A DNA stretch of 64,000 bases from Lytechinus pictus (lineage: Eukaryota > Echinodermata > Echinoidea > Temnopleuroida > Toxopneustidae), in NCBI RefSeq assembly GCF_037042905.1, contig NC_087251.1:45870373-45934372 (forward strand), read 5' to 3'. Shown here piece after piece: positions 59,601 to 64,000 of the stretch (position 1 is its first letter; each line of letters opens with the position of its first letter). A program made the position numbers and the translations under genes. Below the pieces are notes generated by a model. It did no database searches, was not told the DNA's origin, and saw nothing but the letters and a program-made list of their open reading frames with translations.

Positions 59601-62600
59601 TAATGGTAATGATAATAATAATAATAATAATAATGGTAATGATAATAATAATAATAACAATTACAATAATAATAATAATGATAATAATGGTAATATGAAT
59701 ATTTGAAACACGCTGGTATCCATCATGAAAAGATACCCATGGTGCATTTAAGAATAGAAGAAATAAAATGGAAACCTAATTATAGAGAGGGAAGAATTGT
59801 ATTTACTTAAAAGCTTGTGGGAACAACCAGGTTTGCAGTGAATTTTTGAAAGTGGTAAGACAAGAAATATTGCAGATGTCTTTTAGGAGTTTATTCCCTC
59901 GGAATGGCCCAGCATATTGAAATGATCATTCCCCTGTGAATTATTAGATATTCTCAATCTTACCATTTATTTAGCAGATCATTTCCATATTTTAAAAGTC
60001 CATCTTATGAAACCCATTCGCCATGTATGCGTAACAGAATACATGCATATTCAAATAGAATCCTATATATTTTCTTTTACTAAAAAAAATGATTTTAGAT
60101 CCAGGAATGTTGTCCTGAAACACAACCAGATGTTGACAGCAAATCCAGATCTTGATACAGAGTAAGTAGAAGACAGCCCACCCCCGCCCCCTCTTTTTTT
60201 AGTGGAAGGCAATCTTACCCTATCACTTTCTAATCTAACTTGTTCTGTACTTCAAGGGAAACTCCACTCCCAACAAAAAGTCTATTTGAAGAATAGGAGA
60301 AAAATCATCAAGCACAAAACTGAAAATGTAATGAAATTCTAATGTAAAATAAATTTGGTTTATTTTCACAAAATGGGTAAATGCATACCATGGTGATATA
60401 TAAATGCGGGATTTGATGATGCCACACACGCCCTATTTCTTTTGTATTTATTGTCTGATTATACAATACTTCATATTTGCAGATTTTAAAATAAGGAAGC
60501 TCTTGAATCACAATGGGTTAAATCAATGTAACAGTTACCACTCTCCACCCAGGTGTAGTAAATGGGTAACCGGTAAGAGAGAATTCCTTGAATGCCGAAT
60601 CGCCGATCAGTGTAGCAGTATTTAAGTTGGGGTAATAGTATGTAGTGCATAGAAACATTGTATAAAGCGCTATACAAATTTAAGATATTTTTATTACTAT
60701 TATTACGTACATATTGTCATTAGCTTTCATGGGAAGTAGATGATTATTTGCTGATCCCAGACTTTCAAGAAAGCATTGAAGATGCCTGCATCAGAGACGT
60801 CTTTGGGGAAAAGCAAAATCTGTGTCATTGAGAAATTCTTTGGCAACGCCTTAGCCTCCGGTAACTGTCAGACTAGGAATTGGGATATAATGACTTTACC
60901 ATAAGGCAATTTCCAGTGGCATTAGATACTGTCTGCTGGTAGTCAATCTTGTTCCACTCTGGGTGATGCATATCAGAATGGTGTCAATTTCCCCATGAAA
61001 ATAAAGGATAATCTGCTTTTAAACTGTTTGTCAACCTTACCAGGTCCATGAGGGATCGGGGTCTGACCAGACCAAGGGTCCTGATCCTAGTCCCGTTCAG
61101 AAGCTCGGCCCTGGAGGTCATCAAGACCATGGCCAAGATCCTGGTCCCATCGAACCAGAGCATGAGCCACCGCAAGAGGTTCTTTGATGAATACGGAGCC
61201 GAAGATCGGAGACCGTCCAAGTTTCCCAAACCAGGTTAGAGAAGATAGGGGGTGTAAAGTAGAGAGGGAGAGTCTCAGTTGGAATCTTGGAATTTCTAGA
61301 GAATAATCAACTTTTGTATATGTCGAACCCCCATTTCACTCCATTTTTACTTCCCTTCAAGAATTGCTCAAGCCATGATGATTTGAGAGCATAACAATCA
61401 TCCAAATGAACTATAAGATTTTAGGAAGAGCCAATTCATATGGGATCGGACATACATATTTTATGGAAATGTCAAACTATGGTACCAGAAGTGACATGAA
61501 TGCAACTTTATTCCTGAGGGGGCACAGTCCTTGGAAAAAAATAGTTGACGTCATGTCTCTTAGGGCACAATATTTGTTCTAGTACTTCATACTTTTGTAT
61601 GTATTGGGTTTATTTATGTTATCTCTGAGAGATAATAGATTCTAGATTCTGTGGATGAACTTTTCTAGAATAGCATGGTGTAGACTACAACACTATGTGA
61701 TGTGATGAGAACAATAATAATATATCTTGACTCTTGAGAGTGCAGAGTGTCTATATTAAAGGTCAAGTCCACCCCAGCAAAATGTTGATTTGAATAAGTA
61801 GAGAAAAATCAAACTAGCATAACGCTGAAAATTTCATCCAAATCGTATGTAAGATAAGAAAATTATGGCATTTAAAATTTCGCTTATTTTTCACAAAACA
61901 GTGATATGCACAACTCAGTGACATGCAAATGAGTCAGTCGATGATGTCCATCACTCACTATTTCTTTTGTTTTTTATTGTTTGAATTATACAATATTTCA
62001 ATTTTACAGATTTGACCATAGGAACCGACTTGACTGAACCATATAGTATTAAACAATGCTAATTCAACATGTTCAGGGAAGAATTAATCACTTTTTCACT
62101 TGACAATGAGGAGAAAATTAGAATATTTCATATTCATATAATAAAAGACAAAAGAAATAGTGAGTGGATGATGTCATAGTCTCCTCATTCGCATACCAGC
62201 CAGGATGTGCATATAACTGTTTTGTGAAATTAAGTGAAACTTTAAAATGTCATAACTTTCTTATTTTAAATCCGATTTTGATGAAATTTTCAGTGTTATG
62301 CTTGTTGGATTTTTCTCTTTTTATTCAAATCCAACTTTTTGTCGGGGTGGACTTGTCCTTTAAGTACCACTTGTACTAGCGCAAATGTTTCATACCTTAA
62401 CAGTACATGGCGCTTTAAAATGTATTCAGTATATTCATGCGCATTACAGTTGTGTTCTCATTGTTATTTTTGCTCATGTCATGCCCCAGCACACATGCCC
62501 CAGCACACATGCCCACAAATAATTTTCTGATCATTATGTTCGACTATTCCTCACTATGAGAAAAATCACATATACAGTGGTCTTCTTAACAGAGGTCTGT

Positions 62601-62872
62601 GCCATATGTAAATTGCTTACTGATAGGTAAGTGTTGAGCAATGTGCACATGCAGCGATGATTGTGATTGGCCATTGCCAAATTGTGATTGATTGCATGTC
62701 CTGTTTCACAAACAGAGGACTGGGAAGCTACGTTCAAAGGAAACAATGACGATCACTTCAGAATGGGCGTTTCCATCACAAGAAAGAGTTTCAAACTCTA
62801 CTCCACCTTCTACTCGGCCGATATCATCATTGCTTCTCCACTGGGACTCCGGACAGTCATTGGGGCAAAAGG
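50685..62872 (+). CDS. UTP25: UTP25 / digestive organ expansion factor homologue, 5' 11 exons (partial at right edge)
   Basis: Nucleolar protein of the small-subunit processome, needed for 18S rRNA maturation (DIEXF/Def in vertebrates). Coding exons in the window: 50685-50806, 53791-53854, 55037-55139, 55680-56093, 56914-57005, 57503-57598, 58042-58161, 59273-59358, 60099-60161, 61044-61234, 62716-62872; all joins keep frame (1508 nt, 502 aa plus two bases). A basic N-terminus ([19 protein letters not shown]) looks like a nucleolar targeting signal. Residues 97-234 are an Asp/Glu-rich tract. The conserved core starts [12 protein letters not shown] (about 235) and includes [51 protein letters not shown], closely matching human UTP25. 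The family is DEAD-box-like without an intact Walker A. The remaining C-terminal part must lie beyond the window. Confidence 0.93.
51011..51034. repeat. 24-bp perfect palindrome, member of an inverted-repeat family
   Basis: Half-site GCGAGGTTAGTA joined to its exact reverse complement, flanked by 'cactcacacaacat' and 'acaacgcatgtga'. The half-site recurs at 51185, 51845 and 53476. Confidence 0.85.
51174..51211. mobile_element. 38-bp insertion in a SINE head
   Basis: It is flanked by the 10-bp direct repeat GCGATAGCTC (51164-51173 and 51212-51221). The insert carries the 'tatactaacctcgcaata' half-site of the local inverted-repeat family. The left copy of the direct repeat looks like the start of the following SINE. 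Confidence 0.5.
51212..51430 (+). mobile_element. tRNA-derived SINE
   Basis: A-box GCGATAGCTCAG...GGTAGAGCG and B-box CCCGGGTTCGATTCCCAC form a tRNA-like head. It is followed by 'tgccctttggtaaaggcatt' and 'ggtccttcggagaggacctt', a short self-complementary segment. Located in UTP25 intron 1. Confidence 0.8.
51833..53506. mobile_element. Candidate 1.67-kb inverted-repeat element
   Basis: The left end CACTCACACTATTGCGAGGT (continuing 'tagtata') and right end 'tataacctcgcactagtgtgagtg' are inverse over about 24 bp with few differences. No clear target duplication and no recognised transposase were found. It contains the hairpin at 53203-53371. It lies in UTP25 intron 1. Confidence 0.45.
53203..53371. 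repeat. Imperfect 57-bp inverted repeat (hairpin)
   Basis: The left arm (53203-53260) has CAAAGAAATCAAGATGGCGA and 'cggtggcaagtttt'. The right arm (53315-53371) is the inverse, 'aaaacttgccaccg' and 'tcgccatcttgatttctttg', with a few changes. The spacer is about 54 bp and AT-rich. Confidence 0.8.
54565..54955 (+). repeat. Three copies of GTAACGTGAGTAACC
   Basis: Variants at about 54569, 54757 and 54930 lie in UTP25 intron 2, roughly 175-190 bp apart. The GTGAGTAACC part looks like splice donors but no exon is associated. The family is unknown. Confidence 0.55.
56274..56621. mobile_element. hAT-like MITE
   Basis: Terminal inverted repeats CAGACCTGCCAACC and GGTTGGCAGGTCTG. TGAGAT flanks both sides as a direct repeat (56268-56273 and 56622-56627). 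CAG-type ends are typical of hAT elements, though their duplications are usually 8 bp. No transposase. It is in UTP25 intron 4. Confidence 0.75.
57790..58041 (+). repeat. 126-bp tandem duplication copying the UTP25 exon 7 acceptor
   Basis: Units 57790-57915 and 57916-58041 are nearly identical ('tccttccaaaaaatattccaatg', 'tttgacaaccctag'). The decoy acceptor ends at 57915 and the real one at 58041. GTCCC follows both. Splicing to the decoy gives a TAA stop after seven codons. Confidence 0.9.
58250..58545 (+). repeat. (GAT)n-rich microsatellite
   Basis: Imperfect GAT/GATGAT repeat in UTP25 intron 7. Apparent Met/Ile-rich frames are repeat artefacts. Confidence 0.9.
58530..58615 (-). mobile_element. 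SINE tail fragment with A/T-rich repeat
   Basis: 'gggcgcttaatacaggtgtttctaagcgc' matches the tail of the SINE at 58793-59146. It is followed by A-rich and ATT repeats to 58672. Confidence 0.65.
58793..59146 (-). mobile_element. tRNA-Thr-like SINE, family 1, full-length copy
   Basis: The minus strand reads GCGTCGTGGTGTAGCGGTTC (A-box), then a TGT-anticodon-like loop 'ccttgtaatcag' and B-box GTGTTCGAATCCCACC. The body has 'ggtgttaaatgggtacccgg' and the tail 'agcgctatataaatgcgg', ending in an ATT-rich run. It is the best preserved SINE in the window, in UTP25 intron 7. Confidence 0.85.
59517..59700 (+). repeat. (AAT/GAT)n microsatellite
   Basis: Imperfect ATA/ATG trinucleotide repeat in UTP25 intron 8. 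Confidence 0.9.
60250..60710. repeat. TTAA-type element fragment followed by SINE tail fragment
   Basis: 60250-60480 resembles the left half of the TTAA-type element ('aactccactcccaacaaaaag', 'ttttcacaaaatgg', 'ctatttcttttgta'). 60540-60710 resembles a SINE 3' part ('ggtgtagtaaatgggtaaccgg', 'tataaagcgctatacaaattt', then ATT repeats). UTP25 intron 9. Confidence 0.6.
61760..62359. mobile_element. TTAA-type inverted-repeat element, intact copy
   Basis: Ends are AGGTCAAGTCCACCCC and GGGGTGGACTTGTCCT, flanked by TTAA on both sides (61756-61759 and 62360-62363). Inverted similarity continues inward about 40 bp ('gttgatttgaataa'). The TTAA duplication is characteristic of piggyBac-type transposition. 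It is 600 bp long, without transposase, in UTP25 intron 10. Confidence 0.85.
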
Positions 62873-62900
62873 GTGAGTGGATGTAGAAGATGAGTAAGAT

Positions 62901-63285
62901 CAGGGTTCCCAGCCCATCAGGGAAATAACGGAATTTTATTTTACTTTTTTTCCGGTCAGGGAAAAATCAGGGAATTCGATAAAAAAATGCCTCAAATGAG
63001 GGGAAAATAGGGAATTTTGATCACCCCAAAAGTCGGAAGCATGATAGTCTGTCAGACTCTGTTATATTTTGTTGCATATCAAAACAACATCCATTGAATG
63101 ACAGGTTATGGTGGGACTAATTAGTTTTACATTATTGTTTATATACTGGAAATACATGTAATTCACTGCAACAACTTGGAAAACATGCAAAACTGGGAAT
63201 GGGTTTAAATAGTTATCAGGGAATTTTTAAACTTCATCAGGGAAAAATCAGGGAATTTTGCTTTCTTGAAAAGCTGGGAACCCTG
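62901..63285. mobile_element. hAT-like MITE with 'cagggaaaaatca' interior
   Basis: Ends are CAGGGTTCCCAGC and GCTGGGAACCCTG. The interior repeats 'cagggaaaaatcagggaatt' near both ends. No clear target duplication. Confidence 0.75.
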
Positions 63286-63624
63286 AACATGACTATTTGA
63301 TACTCCAAGTTTTATTACCTTGGGGCAAAACTTTTCTTACAGTAGGTATCAGTGCTAATTATTATGCATCCGGCCACCATAGGTGGTTGCTGGATGCTTT
63401 ATGGTTTTCGGTCGCCCGTCTGTCCATTCCAATCAACTTAAACTCTTTCATATGCATATAGTAGTATGCATTTAATAAACATATACATGGAGGAGTGATA
63501 ATGAGTGATTTCAAGTACGGTGTTGGCTTTGGTGTTGGTGTTGGAATTTGGATTGCTTCCCCTAGCTCCAAAACTTATTCAGAGTTTGTAAAACTGATCC
63601 AGATCACATTATTGACATCTCAAC

Positions 63625-63745
63625 AACTAGTGAGTGACTTTTCGAGACCATCTTCATTTTATTGTTTGGTGTTATAATCATGTAAAAATTAACCCAACAC
63701 CAAAAGGTCAACACTGAACTTGAAATCACCCAATGTTCTGATTAG
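63625..63745. repeat. Interspersed repeat shared with 44411-44560
   Basis: It has the same ordered phrases as 44411-44560 ('ctagtgagtgacttttc', 'cattttat', 'caacaccaaaa', 'cttgaaatcaccca'). Function unknown. Confidence 0.6.
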
Positions 63746-64000
63746 TATTTGGGATCACAAGGTCAAAGGTCATTGAGGTCATTATTTACCTGAAAGTATC
63801 TCTTCTATTATTCGCCTTTTTCCCCTCGTCTCTTTTCTCAATTTTTTCTGATAAGAGCACATTTTTACTGACAATATCGGAGCAATGGGGAGTGTTGCAC
63901 CCCCACACCCCCCTTTTGCTACAGCTCTGACAGCAGGAATAACTAACAATAATTAGATAGACTCGAATGGTCTTTTTAAATCATTTGATTTCCCATATTG

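Larger units (their letters stand above)
62873..64000. other. UTP25 intron 11 (incomplete)
   Basis: No further UTP25 exon is seen before the window ends. The next conserved block of the family is absent. It contains the element at 62901-63285 and the repeat at 63625-63745. Confidence 0.6.

Overview
This is a stretch of animal nuclear genome: AT-rich, with intron-rich genes, canonical GT/AG splice sites and dense non-autonomous mobile elements. The SINE families, the foldback elements and the echinoderm-like look of the proteins point to an echinoderm, most likely a sea urchin. That placement rests on recall of repeat families and protein style; no search was run.
Layout. 1-14135 holds no gene I can support. 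It has two arrays of a CpG-rich mirror motif (1-1130 and about 3605-5370, in opposite orientations). The second array lies inside a 2.6-kb element (3119-5720) with long terminal inverted repeats and a 9-bp near-perfect target duplication. A large inverted repeat (6115-6610) and several SINEs follow. 14136-31883 (+) is a complete 12-exon equilibrative nucleoside transporter (SLC29/ENT; 505 aa). 37303-41423 (-) is a complete 3-exon MAP10-like microtubule-associated protein (946 aa). 42028-47348 (+) is a complete 5-exon NTPCR (cancer-related nucleoside-triphosphatase, 192 aa), with a decayed CR1/L2-type retrotransposon in intron 1. 50685-62872 (+) is the 5' part (11 exons, 502 aa) of UTP25/DIEXF, a nucleolar ribosome-biogenesis factor that runs off the right edge.
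Relationships. MAP10 and NTPCR are head to head, with 604 bp between start codons. From memory the two genes are also close on human 1q42, so this may be old microsynteny with a shared promoter. The four genes are otherwise functionally unrelated housekeeping-type genes; there is no operon.
The most interesting signals are not new genes. They are (i) the Mutator-like element carrying the mirror-repeat array; (ii) three separate tandem duplications that copied splice junctions (ENT exon 3 acceptor, ENT exon 11 donor x4, UTP25 exon 7 acceptor), two of which would place an in-frame stop immediately after the decoy site; (iii) nested foldback elements; and (iv) an unexplained inverted-repeat family at 51.0-53.5 kb. 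Exon joins were worked out by hand from reading frame, splice consensus and protein similarity, and every join keeps frame.
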